A stretch of 64,000 bases of DNA from Bacteroidetes Order II. bacterium (GTDB taxonomy: Bacteria > Bacteroidota > Rhodothermia > Rhodothermales > UBA2364), in assembly GCA_016788705.1 (NCBI GenBank), contig JAEUSQ010000007.1, positions 143,215 through 207,214 of the forward strand, read 5' to 3'. The position numbers and the translations under genes were made by a program. The notes beneath the pieces are model-generated. The model did no database searches, was not told the origin of the DNA, and worked only from the letters and a program-made list of their open reading frames with translations. Positions 33,860 through 43,466 of this stretch are shown in pieces; within the stretch, counting starts at the first letter, position 1, and every line of letters starts with the position of its first letter.

Positions 33860-36800
33860 ATGATTATGTTCCGCAAACTTTTCTTATTGGGTCTCCTTTT
33901 TGGATATGGGCATCTGGGCTTTGCGCAAGTAGTTCCACCCGAACTCAGGAGCCGAATAGATGCCGAACGGTCGGGAACCCATGATGCCAACCGTATTCGG
34001 ACGCTTTTCTACAATTTTGGCATGGTGGGGGACTTTCAGGGAAACCCCGACCTCTCGGTTTTCCACTCTTCTGAAGTACCCAAAGGCACGGGTATCAACT
34101 ACTCGGATGGCGTAACCCCTTTTGTATTGGCAAAAGTCAAACAACGAAGTGGTTCTAATGCATACATCATGGAAACCGGTTATCGTGAGCGGCAGGGGAT
34201 TAGTCCTGTGACGGGCAAGGTCATGCGCTTTGAGCCGCGACCGGGTTATTTTCAGGAAGACCCCAGCGTCAATAAAGGGCGCTCGATTGCCATGAGTAAC
34301 GATCCGCGTACTTGGCCGGATAAGTGGGTGGACAAATTGAACGACGTGGATGATCCGGGCTGGGCAGGAGACTGGAATGGCTACTTTGGCAAAAGACCCA
34401 ATGCAGACCAAGAAAGTTATTCGGTAATGGATGATAACTACTATGATGGCTGGGATTATTTTCCGGACACAAGAGACAATACTCGGCGTGGATTGGGGCT
34501 AAAGATTGCGGTTAGGGGCTTCCAGTGGGCCAATCCACAGGCCCAAAATGTCATTTTCTGGCAATATGACATTACAAATGAGTCCACAACCGATTATGAT
34601 GATAACATCATTTTTGGTTTATACATGGATTCGGGGGTGGGTGGCTCCCAACTTTCGTGCGACGGCATCTATGAGTCGGATGATGACAATGCTTTTTATT
34701 CCACCGATTTGGGCGAAGACTTGGTTTATACGTGGGACAAGAACGGCACGGGGGTTAGCCTGAGCAGCAGTTGTGCCAAAACAGGATATTTGGGCTATGC
34801 GTACTTGGAAACACCGGGCAATAAGTTTGATGGTATTGATAACGATGACGACGGTATTGTGGATGAGCAGCGGGATGGTGGGCCTGGGCAGAAAATTGAG
34901 GGGCAGTCTGCCATCTTGGCTTACCTACAATCAAAATATGACCTCACAAAATTTGAAAAGGAAATTGCACCGCTTACACAACGCGCAGCCTATCGTCTGG
35001 GGGTTTGGTGGACGGGTGACGAGGATTTGGACTGGGTTCCTGAGTTTCATGATACGGGTGCGGATGGCGTATTTGGCACCAATGACCGTGGCGAGGGCGA
35101 TGGGATACCCACAGATGGCGAGCCAAACTTTGATAAAACAGACGTGAATGAATCTGATCAAATCGGTCTAACTGGCTTTAAATTCAATCGTATTAAAGCT
35201 GGCGCCGGAAATGGCAGTACCGAGACCGATAATATTGTTTTTTATGATGATGGGAAAGAATGGCCACGTCGTCTTTGGGAGCAATTCACTCATTCAGATC
35301 CCCAAAAACGTTTTGATCCACCACTTGCCGCCAATTACAATATTGGATTTGTGTTTGCATCCGGTACGTTCAAACTGAAGGCTGGTTCTACAGAACGCTT
35401 TAGTCTGGCTTTGGCCTATGGTGCCGATCTGGAAGAACTAAAAGACAATGTGAAGGTGGTATCACGCATTTATGATGCCAACTACCAGTTTGCCACTCCG
35501 CCTCCCAAGCCTGTCGTTCAGGCATTTGCCGAAGACCAAAAAGTCACACTTGTATGGGACAATGTTTCGGAGAAAACGCCGGATCCCGTCACCAACTTGT
35601 ATGATTTTGAAGGCTACCGAGTGTATCGCTCTACCGACCCCAACTTTTTGGATGCGCAGGTCATTTCAACGGGACGTGGTACTGGTCCTTTTGGGAATGG
35701 GAAACCAATGGCACAATTTGATCTGAAAAATGGCGTTCGGGGCTTCTCGAACATCGCGGTTCAAGGGGTACAATATTGGTTGGGTGAAGATTCTGGTTTG
35801 ATGCACAGTTTTGTAGATACGACGGTGGTGAATGGGCAAACCTATTACTATGCGGTCACTGCTTACGACAATGGATCGGAAGAATTCCAGTTCTTCCCGT
35901 CCGAGAATGCAATCTCTGTTTCTCGGACACCACGCGGAGGAACCATTTTGCCGTCTAACGTCGTGGAAGTCCGGCCCAATAAGGCCGTGCCGGGGTATGT
36001 ACGGGCTGGGGTACAAGCTGGTTCTTTGGTACATACTGCCGGCGATGGAACTGGAGAAGTGAATATCCGGATACTGAATCCTAAAGCCGTAAAAGATGGA
36101 CATAAATACCGAATCACCTTTACAGCGTCGCCAGATAGTGTCCGTGCAAAGAGTTATAGCATGACGGATGTGGATACCGGAGAATTGGTGTTTTCGGGGA
36201 GTGAAGACTTGGATGGGGGGATTTCGGGTGTAACGGGACATGGCCTTTTGCCCGTTGTCCGCACGCCCAAGATTTTATCTCCCGATCTGGTTGCTTCTGG
36301 GTTTAAGACCGGGAGTACCACATCTGCCCAGATTACGGCGCGTTATGCAAGTTCGTTTAATATCAACCGTCGCCGACCTGGGTTTCCAGATGATTTAATT
36401 ATTACTTTCTCGGATACGCCACAGGATACGTCTTTGGCAGCCATTGGGGCGCCTGCGCGGGCGGCTAAATTCACCATAAAAACCAGTCAAGGTCAAAAAC
36501 TAAAGTTCCGGTTTCGGGATGTCAACAACTCTGGTACCTTAGATGAAGCCACCGAATTCATAGAAGTGCTTACCTACCTGCCCGAAGCCCCCCGTACGCC
36601 TTTGGCTACGTGGGACATTCGGCTTGCAGCGGGTTCACCTACTTCCAAGCCGCCAACGAGCGGTGATGTTTATCAGTTGGTATTGGCAAAACCCTTTCAA
36701 AAAGGGGATGTATTTGAATTTAAGGTGGATGGCGAACGCATTAATGCCACGGATGCGAAATCTCAGTTCGACGAACAAAAACCTTATGTTGTACCGAATC

Positions 36801-37084
36801 CTTATGTGGCGTCGGCCAGCTTCGAGCCAGAACGGTTTGCGGTTTCTGGTCGTGGGGTTCGCCGGATGGAGTTTCGGAACATTCCCCAAAATGCGACCAT
36901 ACGAATTTATACCGTAAAAGGGGAATTGGTTAAACTCTTGGTGCAAGATGGCCTAACGACTGGAATGGTTCCGTGGGATCTACGCTCCAAAGACAACTTG
37001 GAAGTTGCGCCCGGACTTTATTTGTTCCATGTGGATGCTGGAGACTTAGGCACGTTTGTGGATAAATTTGCGATTATTAAATAA
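33860..37084 (+). CDS. Large exported protein with FN3-like domain, receptor partner candidate
   Basis: A 1074-residue protein with signal peptide (LFLLGLLFGYGHLGFAQ). I do not know a named family for the N-terminal 500 residues, which are rich in aromatic and acidic residues (DDNYYDGWDYFPDTRDN) and contain a calcium-type Asp cluster GIDNDDDGIVDE near residue 321. A fibronectin type III-like region lies at about 550-690 (VTLVWDNVSEK, FEGYRVYRSTDPNF, GQTYYYAVTAYDNGSE). The C-terminal 100 residues (YVVPNPYVASASFEPE ... IRIYTVKGELVKLL ... KFAIIK) resemble a T9SS sorting domain in diverged form. It is placed directly between the TonB receptor and the PorV-like gene. I infer a surface-exposed substrate-capture role analogous to SusD; no enzymatic motif is visible. 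Confidence 0.75.
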   Translation: MIMFRKLFLLGLLFGYGHLGFAQVVPPELRSRIDAERSGTHDANRIRTLFYNFGMVGDFQGNPDLSVFHSSEVPKGTGINYSDGVTPFVLAKVKQRSGSNAYIMETGYRERQGISPVTGKVMRFEPRPGYFQEDPSVNKGRSIAMSNDPRTWPDKWVDKLNDVDDPGWAGDWNGYFGKRPNADQESYSVMDDNYYDGWDYFPDTRDNTRRGLGLKIAVRGFQWANPQAQNVIFWQYDITNESTTDYDDNIIFGLYMDSGVGGSQLSCDGIYESDDDNAFYSTDLGEDLVYTWDKNGTGVSLSSSCAKTGYLGYAYLETPGNKFDGIDNDDDGIVDEQRDGGPGQKIEGQSAILAYLQSKYDLTKFEKEIAPLTQRAAYRLGVWWTGDEDLDWVPEFHDTGADGVFGTNDRGEGDGIPTDGEPNFDKTDVNESDQIGLTGFKFNRIKAGAGNGSTETDNIVFYDDGKEWPRRLWEQFTHSDPQKRFDPPLAANYNIGFVFASGTFKLKAGSTERFSLALAYGADLEELKDNVKVVSRIYDANYQFATPPPKPVVQAFAEDQKVTLVWDNVSEKTPDPVTNLYDFEGYRVYRSTDPNFLDAQVISTGRGTGPFGNGKPMAQFDLKNGVRGFSNIAVQGVQYWLGEDSGLMHSFVDTTVVNGQTYYYAVTAYDNGSEEFQFFPSENAISVSRTPRGGTILPSNVVEVRPNKAVPGYVRAGVQAGSLVHTAGDGTGEVNIRILNPKAVKDGHKYRITFTASPDSVRAKSYSMTDVDTGELVFSGSEDLDGGISGVTGHGLLPVVRTPKILSPDLVASGFKTGSTTSAQITARYASSFNINRRRPGFPDDLIITFSDTPQDTSLAAIGAPARAAKFTIKTSQGQKLKFRFRDVNNSGTLDEATEFIEVLTYLPEAPRTPLATWDIRLAAGSPTSKPPTSGDVYQLVLAKPFQKGDVFEFKVDGERINATDAKSQFDEQKPYVVPNPYVASASFEPERFAVSGRGVRRMEFRNIPQNATIRIYTVKGELVKLLVQDGLTTGMVPWDLRSKDNLEVAPGLYLFHVDAGDLGTFVDKFAIIK

Positions 37085-37145
37085 GAAACTGATTCATTCA
37101 AGAGGCCGATTGGTGCAGTGACCGACCGCCATCACCCATGCTTAT

Positions 37146-38147
37146 ATGAAGGTACTTGTTTTTCTGGTTTCCCTTTTCCTGAACCTGACTTTGGCCTATG
37201 CGCAAAGCAAAACAGGAACCACCATCGGACAGTTTTTGCTAATTGAACCCAGTGCCCGTGCTTTGGGCATGGGCAATGCTTCGGTAACGTTATACGGAGA
37301 TCCTTCTGCGGGCTATTTTAACCCCGCTGCCCCTGCTTGGGAGCCTCGGACGGCTGTACAGTTCTCTCATGGTGCTTGGCTGGTGGGAATTTCTCATCAG
37401 TATGCCACGACTGATATCCGAATGGGAAAAGCTGATGCACTCTCCATTCACGTCACTTCCTTAAACTCTGGCGATATTGCCGTTCGTACCGTAGAGCAAC
37501 CTTTGGGTACAGGAGAGCAATATCAAGTGCGAGATTTGGCGATGAGTGTGGGGTACAGCCGTAAACTCAGCGATCGGTTTTCGGCAGGCGTCAATCTTAA
37601 ATACGTAACAGAGCGCATTTGGAATTCTTCGCTTCAAGCCGGAGCTTTGGATTTTGGGGTGATGTATCAATTGCCTTTTGGCGCACAATTGGGGGCAAGT
37701 TTGGCTAATTTTGGCACAAAAGGGAAGTTTGATGGTAAAGACCTTCGGGTTCGCTTTGACGCCAATCCGGATAAATATGGGGATAATTCCAGTTTACCCG
37801 CAGCCTTGGTCACCGATGCGCATCAATTGCCCGTTCTTTTTAGGGTTGGGATGGATTATCCTGTTCAATTAGGCCGTAAAGCAAAAGCCGTATTCGCCAT
37901 AAATGCCTTCCATCCAAGCGACAATACGGAAAGTGTGAGTTTGGGAACGGAAGTTACCCTTTTCGACACATTTTCCCTTCGTGGTGGCTATCAGCACCTG
38001 TTTCAACAAGACCACGAAACGGGTCTCACATTGGGCGCTGGGATAAATTATGAAATAGAACAATACCGCTTCCGGTTCGATTATGGCTGGGCGGACTTTG
38101 GCCGCTTGGGAAGTAGTCAGCGTTTTGGGTTTGCCTTCGACTTTTAA
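37146..38147 (+). CDS. PorV/PorQ-like outer-membrane beta-barrel protein
   Basis: A 333-residue protein with signal peptide (VLVFLVSLFLNLTLAYAQ) and a FadL-like beta-barrel typical of the PorV/PorQ (UPF0164) family. Hallmarks are GQFLLIEPSARALGMGNASV, then SAGYFNPAAPAWE and repeated amphipathic strands to a terminal aromatic (RFGFAFDF). PorV receives T9SS cargo from the translocon and hands it to the attachment machinery; PorQ-like relatives have similar roles. Here it follows a TonB receptor and a secreted protein, and precedes two glucanases, one with a T9SS sorting domain. It may therefore be a dedicated, locus-specific T9SS shuttle rather than the housekeeping one. Confidence 0.85.
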   Translation: MKVLVFLVSLFLNLTLAYAQSKTGTTIGQFLLIEPSARALGMGNASVTLYGDPSAGYFNPAAPAWEPRTAVQFSHGAWLVGISHQYATTDIRMGKADALSIHVTSLNSGDIAVRTVEQPLGTGEQYQVRDLAMSVGYSRKLSDRFSAGVNLKYVTERIWNSSLQAGALDFGVMYQLPFGAQLGASLANFGTKGKFDGKDLRVRFDANPDKYGDNSSLPAALVTDAHQLPVLFRVGMDYPVQLGRKAKAVFAINAFHPSDNTESVSLGTEVTLFDTFSLRGGYQHLFQQDHETGLTLGAGINYEIEQYRFRFDYGWADFGRLGSSQRFGFAFDF

Positions 38148-38189
38148 GCACCGTATTAAGGAAAGAAGGGGGAACCCTTGGACAAAAGC

Positions 38190-40061
38190 ATGAAAAGAGT
38201 TGAATTTAAAGTGGTATTCACCTTGCTGGTTTGCATGGTTGCCGTAGGAACGTGTTCCGCTGTCTTTGCACAGACCGGGCCAGCGCCTCCTGTAAACTTT
38301 TCCGTAAGAACAGGGGATAAAACCGCCATTATTCGATGGGGTGCTGCAGATCGGACGACATTGGGCTATTACGTCTATTGGTCAACCAGTGTTGCCGGGC
38401 CGTTTACCTCCAGAACATCGGTGATGCAAACACAGCCCTATTGGGTGGATACCAGTTTGCCGAATGATAAAACCTATTATTTTGCTATTTCTGCAGTAAA
38501 CACCAGCTTTATAGAAGGGGAAAAGTCGCAACCGATTGCTGTAACCCCAAAAGAATTATCGGATGAAGCCTTTTTGGATTTGATGCAACAAACGGCATTT
38601 GATTTTTTTTGGTACGAGGCCAATCCGGAAAAAGGGTTGATTAGAGACCGGAGCCAGCGGGGTTCTCATGCCAGTACGGCCAGTGTAGGTTTTGGACTTC
38701 CGGCCATTGCCGTCGGGATTGAACGTGGGTGGATCACCCGCGAGGAAGGCCGCAAACGTGTTTTAAATACCCTGCGGTTCTTTGCGGATGTCCCGACGGA
38801 TCAGCCTTCGGATGGAACCGGATACAAGGGGTTTTATTATCATTTCCTGAATTTTACGGGCGGGTATCGGGAATGGAGTAGCGAACTTTCTACCATTGAT
38901 ACAGCCTTGTTGCTGGCAGGTGTTTTGTTTTCTAAAGAATATTTTTCTGGAACCGACGCCGAAGAAGCCGAAATCCGGTCATTGGCAACGGAAATAAACA
39001 ACCGTGCAGACTGGAACTGGGCCTCGCCCCGTTCTCCACGGGTGTCTCATGGGTGGAAGCCGGAAACGGGCCTGCTGCCTTATGACTGGGCCGGATACAG
39101 TGAGGCATCCATCTTATATATCATTGGCCTTGGTTCGCCCACGCACCCTTTGCCCGCATCGTCTTGGAATGCATGGACGTCTTCCTATAGCTGGCAAACG
39201 CATTACGGACAGTCTTTTGTTATCTTTCCACCTTTGTTTGGACATCAATATTCTCATGTTTTTATTGACTTTAGGGGGATAAAAGACAGTTACATGGCCG
39301 CACGGGGTTCCGATTATTTCGAGAATTCGCGCCGTGCTACCCTTGCGCAACAGGCTTATTGTATAGCCAACCCCAAAAAATTTACGGATTATGGGGAAAA
39401 CCTATGGGGGATTACCGCTTCGGATGTACCAGGTGGGTATAAAGCGCGAGGTGCTCCGCCAGACTGGAGCGATGATGGAACACTAAATCCTACCGCACCA
39501 GGTGGATCTTTTCCTTTTACACCCACCGAGTCGCTGGCCGCTTTACGCGAGATGTATAACCGTTATCGTCCCAATTTGTGGGGCGCTTATGGGCTTAAAG
39601 ACGCCTTTAACCCTTCCAAAAATTGGTTTGCAAGCGATTTTATAGGGATTGACCAAGGCCCGATTGTTTTGATGATCGAGAACCATCGCACAGGGCTGAT
39701 TTGGAAACACATGATGAAGAGCGAGGTCATTCAGCGTGGGCTCCGGCGGGCGGGCTTTAAAGGCCCTGGGGTGGTCAATGATTCTGAACTTCCTCCAGCA
39801 GAGGTTGTGCAGGCCAATGGGTATCCCAATCCCTTTATCAGCAACGTACAACTTCAAGTCGTTATGGATCAAAGTGGAAAAGCGACCTTAGAGGTTTTTG
39901 ATGTGCAAGGGCGGCGAGTACATCGGGAGGAAAAATACGTAGAACGTGGGGAACAGAAATGGTTGTTGAATGGGGCTGGGTGGCCAAGTGGGGTATATTT
40001 GGTGCGGATTCGGCATAATGGAAAAGAAACGTTTTCGCGGGTAGTCCGCCAAAGTGATTGA
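38190..40061 (+). CDS. GH144-type endo-beta-1,2-glucanase, secreted (FN3-GH144-T9SS)
   Basis: A 623-residue exported protein: signal peptide (FTLLVCMVAVGTCSAVFAQ), an FN3 domain (about 30-115, PPVNFSVRTGDKTAIIRW), a catalytic domain at about 125-535 and a T9SS-like sorting domain at the end (NGYPNPFISNVQLQV). The catalytic part matches the 'Glycoamylase' Pfam family, which includes the characterised GH144 endo-beta-1,2-glucanases: FDFFWYEANPEKGLI, STASVGFGLPAIAVGIERGW, GYKGFYYHFLNF, LSTIDTALLLAGVLF, YILGLGSPTHP-like IIGLGSPTHPL, and SDFIGIDQGPIVLMIENHRT. I infer extracellular cleavage of beta-1,2-glucan. TTG 38178 is an alternative start with a good GGGGGAA site. Automated 'glucoamylase' labels for this family are misleading. 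Confidence 0.83.
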   Translation: MKRVEFKVVFTLLVCMVAVGTCSAVFAQTGPAPPVNFSVRTGDKTAIIRWGAADRTTLGYYVYWSTSVAGPFTSRTSVMQTQPYWVDTSLPNDKTYYFAISAVNTSFIEGEKSQPIAVTPKELSDEAFLDLMQQTAFDFFWYEANPEKGLIRDRSQRGSHASTASVGFGLPAIAVGIERGWITREEGRKRVLNTLRFFADVPTDQPSDGTGYKGFYYHFLNFTGGYREWSSELSTIDTALLLAGVLFSKEYFSGTDAEEAEIRSLATEINNRADWNWASPRSPRVSHGWKPETGLLPYDWAGYSEASILYIIGLGSPTHPLPASSWNAWTSSYSWQTHYGQSFVIFPPLFGHQYSHVFIDFRGIKDSYMAARGSDYFENSRRATLAQQAYCIANPKKFTDYGENLWGITASDVPGGYKARGAPPDWSDDGTLNPTAPGGSFPFTPTESLAALREMYNRYRPNLWGAYGLKDAFNPSKNWFASDFIGIDQGPIVLMIENHRTGLIWKHMMKSEVIQRGLRRAGFKGPGVVNDSELPPAEVVQANGYPNPFISNVQLQVVMDQSGKATLEVFDVQGRRVHREEKYVERGEQKWLLNGAGWPSGVYLVRIRHNGKETFSRVVRQSD

Positions 40062-40078
40062 TTTAAATAGCTAAAAAA

Positions 40079-42166
40079 ATGATGCTACGCAACGGTTTGT
40101 TGTTGCTTTTGGTGGTATTTGCAGGTTGTTCGCCGAAACCGCGTCCAACCCTCGCGATGCATTCCTCTGGCGATGAAGCGTTTTTAGACGAGGTGCAACA
40201 CCGCACCTTTAACTGGTTCTGGGAAACCACCAATCCGCAAAACGGCCTGGTGCCAGATCGTTGGCCCACCGAGTCTTTTTCGAGTGTTGCAGCCGTCGGT
40301 TTTGGTTTGACGGCCTATCCCATTGGAGCAGAACGTGGCTGGATATCCCGAAAACAAGCCATAGATCGGACGCTCGCAACACTCAAGTTTTTCTGGAAAG
40401 CGCCACAAAGTCCGGCAGGCTTAAAACAAACCGGATATAAGGGCTTTTATTATCATTTTTTAGACATGAAAACCGGAGAACGCTTCCGGAACGTAGAATT
40501 GTCTAGCATAGATACGGCCTGGCTGATGTCGGGCGTGTTGTTTGCACAGAGCTATTTCGATCAAAACAATCCACAGGAAAAACAAATTCGGGCATACGCC
40601 GATTCGCTCTACCGCCGTGTGGAGTGGGACTGGATGCATGTTCGCGGGGGCCTAATGGCAATGGGGTGGTATCCGGAGTCTGGTTTGCATACACACGACT
40701 ACCGAGGCTATGATGAAGCCATGATGCCTTATATCTTGGGACTCGGTTCCCCGACGTTTCCTTTTAGGGATGATGCGTGGGCGTCTTATACGGCTTCTTA
40801 CCAATGGCAGTCCTTTTATGGGCAGGAGCACGTTAATTTTTCTCCGCTATTTGGTCACCAATACACACAAATGTACCTACCGCTGAAAGGGATTCAGGAT
40901 GCGTTTATGCGTACCAAAGGTATAGATTATTTTGAAAATTCGCGTCGGGCCACCTTAAGCCAGCACGCTTATGCGGTTGCCAACCCAAATGGCTGGAAAG
41001 ATTATAGCGCAGCAATTTGGGGGCTTACCGCATGTGATGGTCCTTTAGACATTGAACGGGAGTTTAATGGAAAAATGCGTCGTTTTCAAACTTATACGGC
41101 ACGGGGAGCCAGTGCAGGATACGTGTTAGATGATGGAACCTTGTCTCCTACGGCGGTTGGTGGTTCAGTGCCTTTTGCGCCAGAAATTACAATTTCTACC
41201 TTGAGGGCCATGGCCTCGCGATATGGCGAACCGCTTTATAATAAATATGGTTTTTTGGATGCCTTTAATCCTTCATTTACCTTTACGGATGTAAAGCCAC
41301 AGCATGGCCGGGTTGTTCCAGGGAAAGGATGGTTTGATACAGATTATCTGGGTATAGACCAAGGCCCAATTTTGGTGATGATAGAAAATTATCGCACCGG
41401 CTTGGTCTGGAAAACCATGCAGAAAAACCCCTACATCCGCAAAGGATTGGAACGGGCAGGCTTTACCGGTGGTTGGTTGGATAACGTACCAAGCACACAC
41501 GCTACACCAAGCCAATGGATACCCGAACGCATGACGAATGTACAAACTTCACCCAAATACAAACGTTTGGTGGTCATGGGTTCTTCTACTGCCGAGGGCG
41601 TAGGGCCAAAGATTTGGGAAAATACTTGGGTCAACCGATTACGTCACTTGGTTGAGCCAACAGGTGAAATCCATGTTTTCAATATTGCCCGTAGTGCATA
41701 TACAACTTTTCACCTGCTTCCAACCGAGCACCCCAGGGTACAAAACAGGCCAGAACCAGATGTAGAGCGGAATATCAGCAAAGCCCTTAGCCTAAATCCG
41801 GATGGCATCATCATCAACTTGCCCTCAAACGACACCACGGCTGGTTATGGTTTGGAGGAACAAATGCTGAATTTTGAAGCCATCTTGGCACCTGCAAAGG
41901 AAAAGGGTATTCGGGTTTGGATGACCACCACACAACCACGTAACCTGACAGAGGAAAAACGGGCAGAACTGATGCAGGTTCGAGACCAGTTGAAACTTCG
42001 TTATGGCGATTGGGTGATTGATTTTTGGCGTGACGTGGCCTTGGAAGACGGAAAAATTAACCCTAAATATGACGCTGGTGATCAGATTCATCTGAATGAT
42101 GTTGCCCATGAGTTGTTTTTTAATCGCGTGGAAGCAGCATTACGGCGTTGGTTGGAACAAAAATAA
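40079..42166 (+). CDS. GH144-type glucanase fused to SGNH/GDSL esterase, lipoprotein
   Basis: A 695-residue predicted lipoprotein (GLLLLLVVFAGC, lipobox FAGC). Residues about 35-475 repeat the GH144 pattern of the preceding gene (FNWFWETTNPQNGLVPDRW, GYKGFYYHFLDMK, SSIDTAWLMSGVLFA, YILGLGSPTFP, TDYLGIDQGPILVMIENYRT). Residues about 497-692 form a separate SGNH hydrolase: block I VVMGSSTAEG (GSS in place of GDS), a block III-like NLPSNDT, and block V DQIHLND with the Asp-His pair. The fusion suggests an enzyme that cuts a beta-1,2-glucan and removes an ester substituent such as succinyl or acetyl. It is probably anchored in the periplasm or on the surface. It lies 17 bases after the secreted GH144 gene. 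Confidence 0.83.
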   Translation: MMLRNGLLLLLVVFAGCSPKPRPTLAMHSSGDEAFLDEVQHRTFNWFWETTNPQNGLVPDRWPTESFSSVAAVGFGLTAYPIGAERGWISRKQAIDRTLATLKFFWKAPQSPAGLKQTGYKGFYYHFLDMKTGERFRNVELSSIDTAWLMSGVLFAQSYFDQNNPQEKQIRAYADSLYRRVEWDWMHVRGGLMAMGWYPESGLHTHDYRGYDEAMMPYILGLGSPTFPFRDDAWASYTASYQWQSFYGQEHVNFSPLFGHQYTQMYLPLKGIQDAFMRTKGIDYFENSRRATLSQHAYAVANPNGWKDYSAAIWGLTACDGPLDIEREFNGKMRRFQTYTARGASAGYVLDDGTLSPTAVGGSVPFAPEITISTLRAMASRYGEPLYNKYGFLDAFNPSFTFTDVKPQHGRVVPGKGWFDTDYLGIDQGPILVMIENYRTGLVWKTMQKNPYIRKGLERAGFTGGWLDNVPSTHATPSQWIPERMTNVQTSPKYKRLVVMGSSTAEGVGPKIWENTWVNRLRHLVEPTGEIHVFNIARSAYTTFHLLPTEHPRVQNRPEPDVERNISKALSLNPDGIIINLPSNDTTAGYGLEEQMLNFEAILAPAKEKGIRVWMTTTQPRNLTEEKRAELMQVRDQLKLRYGDWVIDFWRDVALEDGKINPKYDAGDQIHLNDVAHELFFNRVEAALRRWLEQK

Positions 42167-42197
42167 CCTCTTAATTTTCTGCTATTACCTTTCTCCT

Positions 42198-43466
42198 ATG
42201 TACCGTTTTATGTTCCTGTTTTTGGTCGTGGTGACTGGATGTACCAACCAAACGGATTCCCGAAAGGAAATCCGCATTTGGGCAATGGGCAAAGAGGGGG
42301 AGGTTTTAGGAACATTGGTACCAGCGTTTGAGCGATTAAACCCTGATATAAAAGTGCGGGTGCAGGCCCTGCCTTGGACGGCAGCCCATGAAAAACTTTT
42401 AACCGGATTTGCGGGAGAATCGTTACCAGATTTGTGCCAGTTGGGGAATACTTGGATGCCTGAATTTACCGCACTGAATGCTTTGGAGGAGCTAACCCCT
42501 TGGATCGCCCAAAGCAAGGTTGTGCAGGCGAAAGATTATTTTACAGGTATTTGGGCCTCTAATGTTTTTGATAATCAAACATATGGTATTCCTTGGTATG
42601 TGGATACACGTCTGCTTTTTTACCGAAAAGACCTCCTCGAAAAAGCGGGATACACATCGCCACCCCAAACTTGGCGGGAATGGGAAATAGCCATGCAGCA
42701 GATCAAAAAACAAGTGGGACCAGACAAATATGCGGTATTGCTGCCTTTAAACGAGTTTGAACCCCCCATTATTTTTGCCCTTCAACAACCTGAGGAAATG
42801 CTTCGAGAAAATGGGACGCGGGGGAATTTCCAAAGTAGCGGTTTCAAAAAAGCATATAGGTACTACCTTGATTTATTCCGCAACCAACTATCACCCAGTG
42901 TAGGCAATCAGGAAATATCCAATGTCTGGCATGAATTTGGGCGCGGGTATTTTTCTTTTTATATCACCGGACCTTGGAACGTGAGCGAATTTAAAGCCCG
43001 GCTCCCCCAATCCCTACAAACGGCTTGGGCAACCGCCCCCATGCCTGCACCAGAGGCTGGGCAGGCCCCTTATTCGATGGCTGGAGGTGCCAGTTTGGTT
43101 ATTTTCCGGCAATCAAAACGGAAGGCCGAAGCGTGGGCCTTCTTGGAATACCTCTCGCGTCCAGAAGTGCAAATCCGGTTTAATGAATTGACGGGTGACC
43201 TTCCACCACGTCTATCCGCATGGCAAAATCCCAAATTAGCCGCCGATCCATACATGCGGGCGTTTCGGCAACAATTGGAATTCACACGCCCAACCCCGAA
43301 AGTGCCCGAATGGGAGCGTATTGCCACCGAATTGCGCCTGACTACCGAGGTGGTGCTGAGTGGCAAAAAAAGTATGGAAGTGGCCTTAAAAGATTTAGAT
43401 GCCACGACGGACCGCATCCTTGAAAAGCGCCGCTGGATGTTGGCCCAAAACCGAGCAATACCATGA
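42198..43466 (+). CDS. Sugar ABC transporter substrate-binding lipoprotein (CUT1 type)
   Basis: A 422-residue extracellular solute-binding protein of family 1. ATG 42198 gives a compact lipoprotein signal MYRFMFLFLVVVTGC; an upstream start at 42096 lies inside the previous gene and was rejected. The mature protein shows the MalE-like pattern: EIRIWAMGKEGEVLGTLVPA, VRVQALPWTAAHEKLLTGFA, LPDLCQLGNTWMPEF, YGIPWYVDTRLLFYRKDLLE, GPWNVSEFKARLP, YSMAGGASLVIF and RKAEAWAFLEYLS. It delivers an oligosaccharide to the inner-membrane permeases that follow; the first permease start overlaps its stop by four bases (ATGA). Given the locus, sophorooligosaccharides are the likely ligand, as in the analogous Listeria innocua system. 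Confidence 0.92.
   Translation: MYRFMFLFLVVVTGCTNQTDSRKEIRIWAMGKEGEVLGTLVPAFERLNPDIKVRVQALPWTAAHEKLLTGFAGESLPDLCQLGNTWMPEFTALNALEELTPWIAQSKVVQAKDYFTGIWASNVFDNQTYGIPWYVDTRLLFYRKDLLEKAGYTSPPQTWREWEIAMQQIKKQVGPDKYAVLLPLNEFEPPIIFALQQPEEMLRENGTRGNFQSSGFKKAYRYYLDLFRNQLSPSVGNQEISNVWHEFGRGYFSFYITGPWNVSEFKARLPQSLQTAWATAPMPAPEAGQAPYSMAGGASLVIFRQSKRKAEAWAFLEYLSRPEVQIRFNELTGDLPPRLSAWQNPKLAADPYMRAFRQQLEFTRPTPKVPEWERIATELRLTTEVVLSGKKSMEVALKDLDATTDRILEKRRWMLAQNRAIP

Noticed and set aside
38190..42166. 'Glucoamylase' as the function of the two GH144-pattern genes
   Set aside because: The Pfam family name is historic. The sequence pattern matches the family containing GH144 endo-beta-1,2-glucanases, and the neighbours (GH94 of oligoglucan-phosphorylase size, GH1) fit beta-glucan, not starch.
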